A stretch of 64,000 nt of DNA, from the NCBI GenBank assembly GCA_002452405.1, contig DKFP01000014.1, positions 1 to 64,000 of the forward strand, written 5' to 3'. The notes under the pieces were generated by a model. It was not told where the DNA came from and did not search any database. It saw only the letters and a list, made by a program, of their open reading frames with translations. The DNA is from Deferribacteraceae bacterium UBA6793. Its GTDB lineage: Bacteria > Chrysiogenota > Deferribacteres > Deferribacterales > Geovibrionaceae. The translations under genes and the position numbers were made by a program. Below, piece by piece: positions 25,421 to 34,594 of this stretch (position 1 is the first letter of the stretch; every line of letters starts with the position of its first letter).

Positions 25421-26733
25421 ACGATATCCTCTTCGTCCTCTGTCTTCACCTGTACCCGCACCTTTGTGATGCGCTTGTCCTGAACCTCTTCTGCGGTGAA
25501 CACAAAATTGTTCCATTCCACCGTATCCCCTGTGACGGGTATTCTGTCCAGAAGTCCGGTAACAAATCCACCCACAGTGTCAAACTCTTCCACGGGAAAT
25601 TCCGCCAGAAAGAAATCCCTAAGGCGAAAAAGATTAAGGGTGCCATCCACAACAAAGATATTACCGCCGCTTTCGGTTATCTCAAGCTCCTCATCGTCGT
25701 ATTCGTCAACAATACTGCCCACTATCTCTTCCAGAAGGTCTTCAACAGTGACTATTCCGGCAGTGCCCCCGTATTCGTCGATGGCAACAGCCATCTGCCG
25801 CTTGTTCGCCTGCATATCTGTGAAAAGCAGGTCAAGACGCTTGGTCTCCGGCACAAACATCGGCTCACGCATCATCATGGAGAGCCCGAAACCCTCTCCG
25901 GTGGGGTTATCCGCAAGGAAACTGAGTACGTCCTTCGACTGAAGTATACCGACGATGTTGTCTATACTCTCTTTATATATCGGGATACGGGAATACTGCT
26001 CACTTTTCAACAGCCTTATCGTCTCTTCAAACCCCGTCTCAACCGGCAACGCACATATCTTGATGCGGTGGGTCATGATATCCGCTACGTTCTTGTTGTT
26101 GAAATCGAAGATATTGTTGATCATCTGCTTTTCGCTTTCGTGTATCGCCCCGCGTTCTTCACCGACATCCACCATCATCCTTATCTCCTCTTCCGTGACG
26201 TTCTCGTCCTCCTCTTCCGGGTTGACCCCTGCGAGGCGTACAAAAAAGTTAGTTGAAAGCGAGAGTAATTTAACAAATGGCGCCGTACAGACATAAAGAA
26301 CGTGCAGAGGTTTAGCAGTCAGTCTGGCAACCACCTCCGCCTTTTTCATGGCAAGGCGTTTGGGCACCAGCTCCCCCAGAACCAGCGTAAAATATGAAAG
26401 GACAAGAGTGATGAATATCATTGAAATGGTCTTCAGCCAGTTTTCAGGTATTGCCGGAAAGGTCTCGGCAAAGTAGTGCGCAGACCTGTCCGCAAAGGTT
26501 TCGGAGGCATAGGCACTGGCAAGAAAGCCCGCCAGCGTGATACCTATCTGTATTGTTGCAAGGAACCTGCCCGGCTCTCTCAGAAGCGATTGTATAAGAA
26601 TCGCTTTTTTGTCCCCGCTCTCCGCCTGAATCCTCAGTTTGTTGTCGTTCAGCGAAATAAGCGCTATCTCAGAAGCCGCAAAAAATGCATTCAGAAGTAT
26701 CAGAAACACTAGAAACGCAAGTTCCGTTATCAA
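25417..26733 (-). CDS. CorC/HlyC family membrane protein (DUF21-CBS-CorC_HlyC)
   Basis: A 438-residue protein with a DUF21 membrane domain of about four helices (1-185), a pair of CBS domains (about 205-330; MTHRIKICALP, YSRIPIYKES) and a C-terminal CorC_HlyC domain (about 345-425; GTLNLFRLRDF, TVGGFV). The family is linked to magnesium or cobalt efflux and resistance; early hemolysin labels are misleading. CBS domains bind adenosyl ligands. The start is TTG 26733 with GGAG 6 bases upstream. It follows the glmS terminator on the same strand, so it may have its own weak promoter or depend on read-through. Confidence 0.92.
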   Translation of the reverse strand: MITELAFLVFLILLNAFFAASEIALISLNDNKLRIQAESGDKKAILIQSLLREPGRFLATIQIGITLAGFLASAYASETFADRSAHYFAETFPAIPENWLKTISMIFITLVLSYFTLVLGELVPKRLAMKKAEVVARLTAKPLHVLYVCTAPFVKLLSLSTNFFVRLAGVNPEEEDENVTEEEIRMMVDVGEERGAIHESEKQMINNIFDFNNKNVADIMTHRIKICALPVETGFEETIRLLKSEQYSRIPIYKESIDNIVGILQSKDVLSFLADNPTGEGFGLSMMMREPMFVPETKRLDLLFTDMQANKRQMAVAIDEYGGTAGIVTVEDLLEEIVGSIVDEYDDEELEITESGGNIFVVDGTLNLFRLRDFFLAEFPVEEFDTVGGFVTGLLDRIPVTGDTVEWNNFVFTAEEVQDKRITKVRVQVKTEDEEDIV

Positions 26734-26750
26734 CTCTTTCTCCTTTATAT

Positions 26751-26776
26751 TAAAAAAAGGGCGGCATAAAGCCGCC
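26751..26776 (-). terminator. Rho-independent terminator after glmS
   Basis: On the minus strand GGCGGC, loop TTTAT and GCCGCC are followed by C and seven T (26752-26758). It lies just past the glmS stop and just before the CorC/HlyC start. Confidence 0.9.
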
Positions 26777-26782
26777 TGTAAA

Positions 26783-28606
26783 TTACTCTACTGTAACCGA
26801 TTTCGCTAGATTTCGCGGTTGGTCAACATCCAGTCCCAAAAGACTCGCCACATAGTACGAGAATATCTGTGTAACCACGACAGACGGGAACACCGAAAGT
26901 TCCTCGGCAATGGCGGGAATCTCTATCTTATGGTCAGCCAGCTTATCAAGACCGGTGTCACCCTCTGTGACAACAGCGATAACTATTCCGTCTCTGGATT
27001 TAACCTCCTGAACATTGGAGGCTATCTTCTCATAAACAGACGACTGAGGGCATATCATAAACACAGGAAGATTCTCATCTATCAGAGCGATGGGACCGTG
27101 TTTCATCTCTCCGGCGGGGTACCCTTCCGCATGGATATAGGAGATCTCTTTCAGTTTCAGCGCACCCTCAAGGGCTATGGGGTAGTTCACATTTCTGCCC
27201 AGATACAGAAAATCTCTGGCATCCTTAAACTTTTTGGCGAGCGACAGGATGTAGTCCTCCTGTTTCAGCACCTTTTCTATTGTTTCGGGAACTCTGACAA
27301 GCTCCTGAAGGTAATGTCTTATCTGTTCCTTCGTAAGTGTCTTTTTGGTCTGTGCAAGCTGAAGCGCAAACAGAAAGAGGCTTGCCACCTGAGTTGTGAA
27401 GGCTTTTGTGGATGCTACGCCGATTTCCGGTCCCGCATGGGTGTAAACCGTGCTGTCTGCCTCACGGGAAACGCTTGAACCGACAACGTTGCAAACTGCT
27501 GCGACCGCAGCGCCCATCTTTTTAGCTATGCGCATTGCAGAGAGCGTATCTGCTGTCTCACCGGACTGGGTTATGGCTACAAAGAGTGTTTTATCGTCGA
27601 TAACAAGGTCTCTGTAGCGGAACTCTGAAGCGATATCCACCTCAACTGGTATCTTCGCAAACTTCTCGATATAGAACTTGCCGATAAGTCCGGCGTGCCA
27701 GCTTGTTCCGCAAGCGACTATCACAATACGGTTGAAGCTGTTTATTCTGTCCTGAATCCCTTCGAGCAGTTCTTTGCCTATGGTTCCGTTTTCAAGGCTG
27801 AACTTCCCGCGGATAGTATCTATTATTGCTCTTGGCTGTTCGTGTATCTCTTTCTGCATGAAGTGGTTATAGCCGGCCTTCTCAGCCATCACAGGGTTCC
27901 AGTCTATAACTTTCATCTCCCTTGTCACAGGGTTGTCGTCTTTATCGTAAATCTGGTAGCCGTCTTTTTTAAGGCACGCAACGTCGCCGTCTTCCATAAA
28001 AACGAATCGGCGCGTATGGGACAGTACGGCGGGGATATCGCTTGCGGCGAACATTTCTCCGTCACCCACACCTATAACGAGGGGGCTGTCCTTTCTTGCG
28101 ATGATGATTTTATCCGGCTCCTTTTCGCTGATTATGGCGAGACCGTATGAGCCGTGCACCTGTTTCAGCGTTTTCTGGACGCTTTTCAGCAGGTCGCCTT
28201 CATAATTATCGTGTATCAGGTGGGCGACAACCTCTGTATCGGTTTCAGACACAAAGGTATAGCCTTTATCAAGCAGAAACTTTTTAAGTTCAAGATAGTT
28301 TTCAATGATGCCGTTGTGAACGACGGTAAGTTCGTTCGACCTGTGGGGATGCGCGTTCTCAAAAGAGGGTTTGCCGTGGGTTGCCCAACGGGTGTGCCCT
28401 ATACCGAGTTTAGCGGTAAAACGCTTTTCAGCTATCTGGTTTTTCAGGTTTATCAGCTTGCCGACACTGCGCTCGATCTCTATGCCTTCCGCCTCCATCA
28501 GAGCAAGCCCCGCGGAGTCATATCCTCTGTATTCCAGCTTTGTAAGCCCTTCGACAAGTATATGTGATGCTGTCTGTTCTCCAATGTATCCGACAATTCC
28601 GCACAT
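26783..28606 (-). CDS. glmS: Glutamine-fructose-6-phosphate aminotransferase
   Basis: A 607-residue enzyme making glucosamine-6-phosphate for peptidoglycan and LPS. After the initiator Met comes the nucleophile Cys in CGIVGYIG, then GHTRWATHG of the glutaminase domain. Two SIS sugar-isomerase domains follow (CGTSWHAG, TQSGETADT), and the end is PRNLAKSVTVE. The frame is open to 28690, but Met at 28606 is required because Cys must be residue 2. It starts 1 base past the glmU stop, so glmU-glmS is coupled. No glmS ribozyme is seen upstream; glmU coding sequence fills that space. Confidence 0.98.
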   Translation of the reverse strand: MCGIVGYIGEQTASHILVEGLTKLEYRGYDSAGLALMEAEGIEIERSVGKLINLKNQIAEKRFTAKLGIGHTRWATHGKPSFENAHPHRSNELTVVHNGIIENYLELKKFLLDKGYTFVSETDTEVVAHLIHDNYEGDLLKSVQKTLKQVHGSYGLAIISEKEPDKIIIARKDSPLVIGVGDGEMFAASDIPAVLSHTRRFVFMEDGDVACLKKDGYQIYDKDDNPVTREMKVIDWNPVMAEKAGYNHFMQKEIHEQPRAIIDTIRGKFSLENGTIGKELLEGIQDRINSFNRIVIVACGTSWHAGLIGKFYIEKFAKIPVEVDIASEFRYRDLVIDDKTLFVAITQSGETADTLSAMRIAKKMGAAVAAVCNVVGSSVSREADSTVYTHAGPEIGVASTKAFTTQVASLFLFALQLAQTKKTLTKEQIRHYLQELVRVPETIEKVLKQEDYILSLAKKFKDARDFLYLGRNVNYPIALEGALKLKEISYIHAEGYPAGEMKHGPIALIDENLPVFMICPQSSVYEKIASNVQEVKSRDGIVIAVVTEGDTGLDKLADHKIEIPAIAEELSVFPSVVVTQIFSYYVASLLGLDVDQPRNLAKSVTVE

Positions 28607-28607
28607 A

Positions 28608-29966
28608 TCATTCAACCCCTTTCTTCTTTTTCCATGCAGAGACCCAGCCCTCCATGTTCTGCTGTTTCGCGCGGGTGATGCCCAGCGCATCGGACGGAAC
28701 GTCCTTGGTAATAGTGGAGCCTGCGGCTATAAGCGCGCCTTTGCCCACTTTAACCGGAGCCACGAGCTGTACGTCGCTGCCGACGAAGACTCCGTCCTCT
28801 ATGATAGTTTTATATTTGCTGTATCCGTCATAGTTGCATGTGATGGTTCCGCAGCCGATATTTACATCTTTGCCTATCTCCGCATCGCCAAGATATGTCA
28901 GATGGCTGGATTTTGAACCGATACCCATTTTCGCTTTTTTCAGCTCAACAAAGTTACCTACCTTATTTTCGCCTTCAAGCACGCTTCCGGGGCGGAGGTG
29001 CGCCATGGGTCCGATATGGCTTTCCGCGCCTACATGGCTCTCGGTTATAAGGCAGTTCTCTTTTATCTCACAGTTTTCAGCAACAACGCTGTCCTTTATG
29101 CGTGTGCCGGAGTATATCACACTGCCTCTGCCGATTTTAGTATCCCCTTCAAGGAAGACGTTGGGATATATGGTAACGTCGTTCTCAATCTCCACCGTGC
29201 CGTCACAGTAGAAGGTTTTAGGGTCGAGCAGGGAAACGCCGTTCATCATATGCTTTTCCGCCAGCCTGTCCCAGAGAACACGGGATGCTTCCGCAAGCTG
29301 AACGCGGTTGTTCACTCCCAGAAACTCTGTCTCGTCTTTGCAAAGATGCGCATATGCGCCCTTTTTAACGATATCCGTCAGGTAGTATTCTCCCTGAGCG
29401 TTGTTGCAGTCTATATCCACGAGCCTCGTCATAAGTTCTTTGCTGTCGCAGAGATAGATTCCTGTATTTATTTCGTCTTCACGTTTTTCGTCTTCAGTAG
29501 CGTCCTTTTCTTCAACTATCTTTATCACCGAACCGTCTATGCTTCGGATAACCCGTCCGTAACCGAAAGGGTTTTTCACCTTAACTGACATGAACGCCAC
29601 AGGGTGTTTCTCAGCCTCATCAATGAAACTTTTCAGAGTTTCAGGCTTAACAAGAGGCATATCTCCGCATAGAATGAGCACCTTTCCGTCGAAACTGTTT
29701 ATGCTGTCTGCTGCCGCCATAACAGCGTCGCCTGTACCGCGCTGTTGTGTCTGCACGGAAAATTCAACCTTGCCTGCAAGATGTTTCTGAACAAGCTCCG
29801 CGCCGTTGCCGATGACAACGTTGATACGCCCCGCTCCAAGCTCTGAAGCAGCGTCTGCAACATAGTCCACCATCGGCTTTCCGGCTGCTTTAAAAAGCAC
29901 CTTGGGCGTGTCGGACTTCATTCTCGTCCCTTTGCCTGCCGCAAGGATAAGCACCATAAGATTCAT
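28608..29966 (-). CDS. glmU: Bifunctional GlmU: GlcNAc-1-P uridyltransferase / GlcN-1-P acetyltransferase
   Basis: A 452-residue two-domain enzyme that makes UDP-GlcNAc. The N-terminal pyrophosphorylase carries LAAGKGTRMKS and QRGTGDAV; the C-terminal left-handed beta-helix of hexapeptide repeats starts near residue 255 and contains RPGSVL, KKAKMG and the catalytic region of the acetyltransferase (SHLTYLGDAEIG). GGAG lies 5 bases before ATG 29966. Followed directly by glmS, the previous step of the same pathway. Confidence 0.97.
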   Translation of the reverse strand: MNLMVLILAAGKGTRMKSDTPKVLFKAAGKPMVDYVADAASELGAGRINVVIGNGAELVQKHLAGKVEFSVQTQQRGTGDAVMAAADSINSFDGKVLILCGDMPLVKPETLKSFIDEAEKHPVAFMSVKVKNPFGYGRVIRSIDGSVIKIVEEKDATEDEKREDEINTGIYLCDSKELMTRLVDIDCNNAQGEYYLTDIVKKGAYAHLCKDETEFLGVNNRVQLAEASRVLWDRLAEKHMMNGVSLLDPKTFYCDGTVEIENDVTIYPNVFLEGDTKIGRGSVIYSGTRIKDSVVAENCEIKENCLITESHVGAESHIGPMAHLRPGSVLEGENKVGNFVELKKAKMGIGSKSSHLTYLGDAEIGKDVNIGCGTITCNYDGYSKYKTIIEDGVFVGSDVQLVAPVKVGKGALIAAGSTITKDVPSDALGITRAKQQNMEGWVSAWKKKKGVE

Positions 29967-29992
29967 AACGTCTCCGATTGAAAAAGTAATCC

Positions 29993-31786
29993 TTAATTAC
30001 CGTTAAACTGTTTAATGTAAGAGGTTATACCTTGATATATACCTTTTGCAATCTCTTTTCTGTAGCTGTCTTTGGTAAGATTATCCGCCTCGTCCTGATT
30101 CGAAACGAAACCGCATTCGACAAGTATTGAGGGCATCATCGCGCCGACAAGTACATAAAAGGGAGCCTGCTTAACGCCGAGGTTATATCGGCTGTCGGTA
30201 TAAAGACCGGTATGAAGATTTTTCTGAACGAAAGACGCCAGCTGGAGCGATTCCTCCAGTTTGGAATTCATCATCAGATCCTTCAGAATACCCTGAAGAT
30301 CTGACATGGACTTTTGTGTCGTCTGGTTTTCCAGAGCCGCAACTGCAAGCGCACGCTTGTCGTTGGTGACGTTCAGAACATAGGTTTCAACGCCTCTCGC
30401 GCTTTTGTTCGGAGCTGCATTGATGTGAACTGAAACGAAGAGATCTGCCTTTTTCCTGTTTGCAAAGGCTGTTCTCTCCTCCAGTGGGATGAAAACGTCT
30501 GTATTTCTCGTCATATATACGTCAATATTAGGATATGCTTCTTTGATAAGCGCATAAAGCTCTTTGCCTATGTCAAGAACGACATCCTTCTCTTTAACTC
30601 CGTAATAACTTGCACCTGGGTCTTTTCCACCGTGTCCGGGGTCGATAACGATGCTTCTGATTTTAAGCCCGAAAACGCTGGCAAGTGTCGCCGCACTGCC
30701 TGTGCCCTTGATTGAGGGGACAGGAGAGGAAGATGCGACCTCTGTTTTAACAGGGGCTTTGGGCTCCGGCTGATGTTTTGGACTTCCAACAGTGTTGCTC
30801 ACATCGATAACCAGTCTGTCCGGATCCGGCATGGCAAAGACAGTGAAGTCCTGTACATTGTCGCTGTCGAGAACCACCCGTGCAACACCGGGTCTGTTGT
30901 ATGCCCAGCGAAGCGAGCGAAGAAGCCCGTCTTTGATCTCGATATCCTGCGGTATCTCCGGGGAAACCACAACGTTGTTAAGGTCTATAAAGAGCCGCGG
31001 CGGTTTTTGTATGGAGGGATCCGCTTTAAGCCAGTGTTTGTCAAAATCCACCTTTCCCGAAAGATCCATAACAACGCGGGTATAGTCCGGCGTAGTGAAA
31101 TATCTGATACGTTTGACAGCGGCTCTGCCTTCGGGCAGGCTTGACGGGGTATTGATATCGCCGAAGCTGGTCTGCCTGTTTGCCGCCTGTGCCTTGTCCG
31201 CCGTGTCCTCTTCCGCTTTGGGCTGATATGCCACGGTTTCCGCTCTTATGGGTGCTTTGGGTTTCAGTTCAGGTTTTTTCGGTTTGTCTGTCGGTGTTCT
31301 GGATGCGAACATATTATCTATCTCGCCCAGCTTTGCCCTTGCCTCAGCTGCGTCGTCTGACTTAGGAAATTTCGCCACGAGCTTGCGCAGCATGTATTGC
31401 GATGAAGGATAATCTTTCTGTTGTTCGTATATTTTTGCAGATTGCAGGTATGCTTTTGATGCCAGAGGCGTGTCGTAGTTGCCTGAAAGTATCCTGAAAT
31501 AGCGCAGTGCCTTGAGCAGGTCGTCCCTTGAGCCGAATCTGGAATAACTGCGATAATAAGTCTGTGCTGCATAACTCAGCGAATCATCGCCAAGTTCCGC
31601 CTTGGGCGCGGAAGCGTACAGCTTATAAAACTTATCGGCAACAATGAGATATGAGCGTCTTGTAACCTTGTCGGAGTGTTCGATATAGTCAAAGTCTCTC
31701 TTCGCGGAGTTATATTCGTCGATGTCGTCCGCAAAGAGGGAGAGGCATGTCATAACAAGCAGAAGCGCAATTAGCAGTTTTTTCAT
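29993..31786 (-). CDS. N-acetylmuramoyl-L-alanine amidase with AMIN domain
   Basis: A 597-residue exported cell-wall amidase. Residues 1-19 are a signal peptide (MKKLLIALLLVMTCLSLFA). A TPR-like region (about 25-150) and a Pro/Lys-rich linker precede an AMIN domain (about 222-325), which targets septal or cell-wall sites. The amidase_3 zinc domain (about 375-590) has VIDPGHGGKDPG, a zinc Glu (LEERTAF) and VHINAAP. It splits the lactyl-peptide bond in peptidoglycan, as in AmiC-type daughter-cell separation. Its start codon directly abuts the uvrA stop. The extra N-terminal repeat region is longer than in E. coli AmiC. Confidence 0.93.
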   Translation of the reverse strand: MKKLLIALLLVMTCLSLFADDIDEYNSAKRDFDYIEHSDKVTRRSYLIVADKFYKLYASAPKAELGDDSLSYAAQTYYRSYSRFGSRDDLLKALRYFRILSGNYDTPLASKAYLQSAKIYEQQKDYPSSQYMLRKLVAKFPKSDDAAEARAKLGEIDNMFASRTPTDKPKKPELKPKAPIRAETVAYQPKAEEDTADKAQAANRQTSFGDINTPSSLPEGRAAVKRIRYFTTPDYTRVVMDLSGKVDFDKHWLKADPSIQKPPRLFIDLNNVVVSPEIPQDIEIKDGLLRSLRWAYNRPGVARVVLDSDNVQDFTVFAMPDPDRLVIDVSNTVGSPKHQPEPKAPVKTEVASSSPVPSIKGTGSAATLASVFGLKIRSIVIDPGHGGKDPGASYYGVKEKDVVLDIGKELYALIKEAYPNIDVYMTRNTDVFIPLEERTAFANRKKADLFVSVHINAAPNKSARGVETYVLNVTNDKRALAVAALENQTTQKSMSDLQGILKDLMMNSKLEESLQLASFVQKNLHTGLYTDSRYNLGVKQAPFYVLVGAMMPSILVECGFVSNQDEADNLTKDSYRKEIAKGIYQGITSYIKQFNGN

Positions 31787-34594
31787 TTACAACAGTTTTC
31801 CCTTCAGATATTTGCCCGTGTAGGACTGTTTACATTTAACACAGTCTTCGGGTGTCCCCTCGAAGATGATCTCGCCCCCGCCTATCCCGCCTTCGGGTCC
31901 GAGGTCGATTATATGGTCGGCACATTTTATGACGTCAAGGTTATGTTCAATAATGATAACCGTGTTGCCGCTCTCAGTGAGTCTTCTGAATATGCCGATG
32001 AGTTTGTTTATATCCTCGAAATGAAGCCCTGTTGTGGGTTCGTCGAAGATATAGACGGTTTTTCCCGTCGGTTTTTTCATCAGTTCCTTAGAGAGCTTAA
32101 CCCGCTGCGCCTCGCCTCCGGAGAGAGTGGTCGCGGGCTGTCCGAGTTTAATATAGCCCAGACCGACGTCTTTTAAAACCGAAAGTTTATTACATAACTT
32201 CGGAATATTTTCGAAAAACTCAAATGCCTGATTGACTGTCATGTCCAGGACATCGGCAATGCTCTTGCCCTTGTATTTGATATCCAGAGTGTCACGGTTA
32301 TATCTCGCGCCATGGCATGAGTCACATTTGACGTACATATCCGGCAGAAAATGCATCTCTATCTTGATGTAACCCTCGCCCTGACAGGTTTCACAGCGTC
32401 CTGATTTTACATTGAAGCTGAAACGCCCTATTTTATATCCACGAAGTTTCGCATCGGGTGTCATAGCAAACAATTCGCGGATATCTGAGAAAAGACTCGT
32501 ATAGGTTGAAGGGTTCGAACGCGGGGTTCTGCCGATTGGCGACTGGTCGATGTCTATAACCTTGTCCAGATACTCGGTGCCTGAGATGCTGCCGTATACG
32601 CCAGTTTTTATATTGGTGCCAAGCAGATTTTTTTTCAGTGCCGCCTGAAGAGTGTCCATTATAAGAGTGGATTTGCCTGAACCGGAAACACCGGTAACAC
32701 AGACCATCAGCCCCAGAGGAATCTTCACGCTGACATCTCTCAGGTTGTGTTCCGTGGCGTTTTTAAGCTCCACGTATCTTCCATCCGGCTTTTTTCGCTC
32801 AACCGGAACCTCTATCATCCTGCGCCCCGACATATACATGCCCGTAAGGGACGTTTCGCTGTGCCTCAGCAGTTCCGGGTGTCCCATAAAGACCACCTCG
32901 CCGCCCTTTCTTCCGGCACCTGGTCCCATATCTATAACGAAATCGCTGGCGTTTATAGTGTCCTCATCGTGCTCGACGACGATAACCGAGTTGCCTATGT
33001 CTCGCAGGTTTTTCAGCGTTTCGATAAGCATATCGTTATCCCGCTGGTGCAGACCGATGCTCGGCTCGTCAAGGACATAAAGCACGCCCGTAAGCCCAGA
33101 ACCTATCTGGGTGGCAAGTCTGATACGCTGCGCCTCACCGCCGGAAAGAGTCGCGGATTTACGCTCTATGGTTATGTAGTTCAGACCGACGTCGTTAAGA
33201 AACGCCAGCCTGCGCTTAATCTCGGTGATTATCTTATCAGCAACTTCCTTTATGAAGCCATCGAACGACAGTGCGGAAAAGAAATCCAGCGCCTCTTTGA
33301 CGTTCATGGCGGAAACCTCGGAGATATTCAGCCCGCCTATGCGCACGGCAAGGCTGGTCTTTTTCAGCCTGCTGCCATGGCAAGAGGGACACTCCTGCGC
33401 CGACATAAACTGCTTTGCAAACTCTTTGTCCGCCATTGTGCCTGTGTACAGCTTTTCTTTAAGATAGCCGCAAACGCCTGTGAAGCGTTTTTCATAAGGA
33501 ATCTTTTTATCACCTTTAAAGGTGAAGAGCTTTACAGGCTCCTCCATACCGTTTAGCAGTATCTCCTGATGTTTCTTATCAAGGGTGCCGAACGGCTTGT
33601 TCATGTCTATTCCGAACTGCTCGGAAAGCGCCACAAGCGTGTTGTAATAATGGAAATTATCGAACTGTTCCCACGGTTTCAGCGCTCCTTCGCGGACACT
33701 GAGCTTAGGATCGGGTACTATGGCGTCTATGTCGAAAACCTGCATTTCACCAAGCCCCTCACACTCCGGACAGGCGCCGAAAGGATTGTTGAACGAGAAA
33801 CTTCTGGGCTCAACCTCTTCTATACTTATGTCGCAGTCCGGACAGGTGAAATTCTGTGAATAAAGAGTTATGCCGTCGTCTGTTGCCACCTCGCAGAGAC
33901 CTTCGCCCAGCCGGAGCGCCGTCTCAACTGAGTCGGTGAGCCTGCGTTTTATGCCCTCTTTGATTTTAAGTCTGTCTATGACAACTGAGATGCTGTGCTT
34001 AACGTTTTTGTCCAGCTCGATAGGCTCTTCCAGCCTCTTCATCTCGCCGTCAACGTATGCGCGGACATATCCGTCTTTCAGCAGTTTTTCGAAAAGTTTT
34101 TTATATTCGCCTTTTTTGCCGCGGACAACGGGAGCCATAAGCTCAGCCTTTGCGTCCTCACCCAGCGCCATTATCCTGTCCACTATCTGCTGAACGGAAT
34201 AGCTCGCCACTTCACGTCCGCAGACATAGCAGTGCACCTTTCCCGCCCTTGCCCAGAGCAGACGCATATAGTCGTAGATCTCTGTTATGGTGCCGACGGT
34301 TGAGCGCGGGTTGCGGCTTATCGATTTCTGTTCGATACTGATTGCGGGCGACAGGAAATCGATGGAATCCACATCCGGTTTTTCCATAAGTTCAAGAAAC
34401 TGGCGGGCGTATGCGGAGAGAGACTCCACATAGCGTCTCTGACCCTCTGCGTATAGAGTGTCAAAGGCGAGAGTGGATTTTCCGGATCCGGAAACCCCGG
34501 TTATAACCACCAGCCTGTTTTTTGGAATATTCAGATTGATATTCTTTAGATTATGCTGCCTTGCCCCTTTGATAATTATATGGTCATTCATCAT
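31787..34594 (-). CDS. uvrA: Excinuclease ABC subunit A
   Basis: A 935-residue UvrA, the damage-recognition ATPase of nucleotide excision repair. The two ABC modules each have Walker A (VSGSGKSTLAFD and VSGSGKSTLIMD) and signature motifs (TLSGGEAQRI and TLSGGEAQRV). The zinc fingers are seen as CPDC/CPEC and CETC/CDSC pairs. Start codons ATG 34594 and 34591 are adjacent; either overlaps the upstream FapA-like gene by 8-11 bases. It is unrelated in function to its cell-wall neighbours, so the string is probably a housekeeping read-through unit. Confidence 0.98.
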   Translation of the reverse strand: MMNDHIIIKGARQHNLKNINLNIPKNRLVVITGVSGSGKSTLAFDTLYAEGQRRYVESLSAYARQFLELMEKPDVDSIDFLSPAISIEQKSISRNPRSTVGTITEIYDYMRLLWARAGKVHCYVCGREVASYSVQQIVDRIMALGEDAKAELMAPVVRGKKGEYKKLFEKLLKDGYVRAYVDGEMKRLEEPIELDKNVKHSISVVIDRLKIKEGIKRRLTDSVETALRLGEGLCEVATDDGITLYSQNFTCPDCDISIEEVEPRSFSFNNPFGACPECEGLGEMQVFDIDAIVPDPKLSVREGALKPWEQFDNFHYYNTLVALSEQFGIDMNKPFGTLDKKHQEILLNGMEEPVKLFTFKGDKKIPYEKRFTGVCGYLKEKLYTGTMADKEFAKQFMSAQECPSCHGSRLKKTSLAVRIGGLNISEVSAMNVKEALDFFSALSFDGFIKEVADKIITEIKRRLAFLNDVGLNYITIERKSATLSGGEAQRIRLATQIGSGLTGVLYVLDEPSIGLHQRDNDMLIETLKNLRDIGNSVIVVEHDEDTINASDFVIDMGPGAGRKGGEVVFMGHPELLRHSETSLTGMYMSGRRMIEVPVERKKPDGRYVELKNATEHNLRDVSVKIPLGLMVCVTGVSGSGKSTLIMDTLQAALKKNLLGTNIKTGVYGSISGTEYLDKVIDIDQSPIGRTPRSNPSTYTSLFSDIRELFAMTPDAKLRGYKIGRFSFNVKSGRCETCQGEGYIKIEMHFLPDMYVKCDSCHGARYNRDTLDIKYKGKSIADVLDMTVNQAFEFFENIPKLCNKLSVLKDVGLGYIKLGQPATTLSGGEAQRVKLSKELMKKPTGKTVYIFDEPTTGLHFEDINKLIGIFRRLTESGNTVIIIEHNLDVIKCADHIIDLGPEGGIGGGEIIFEGTPEDCVKCKQSYTGKYLKGKLL

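Noticed and set aside
28607..28690. 28-residue N-terminal extension of GlmS
   Set aside because: The glutaminase nucleophile must be Cys directly after the initiator Met, so Met at 28606 is the start.
28606..28700. glmS ribozyme
   Set aside because: The space upstream of glmS is the glmU coding end; no ribozyme core is visible and the organism is not of the usual host group.
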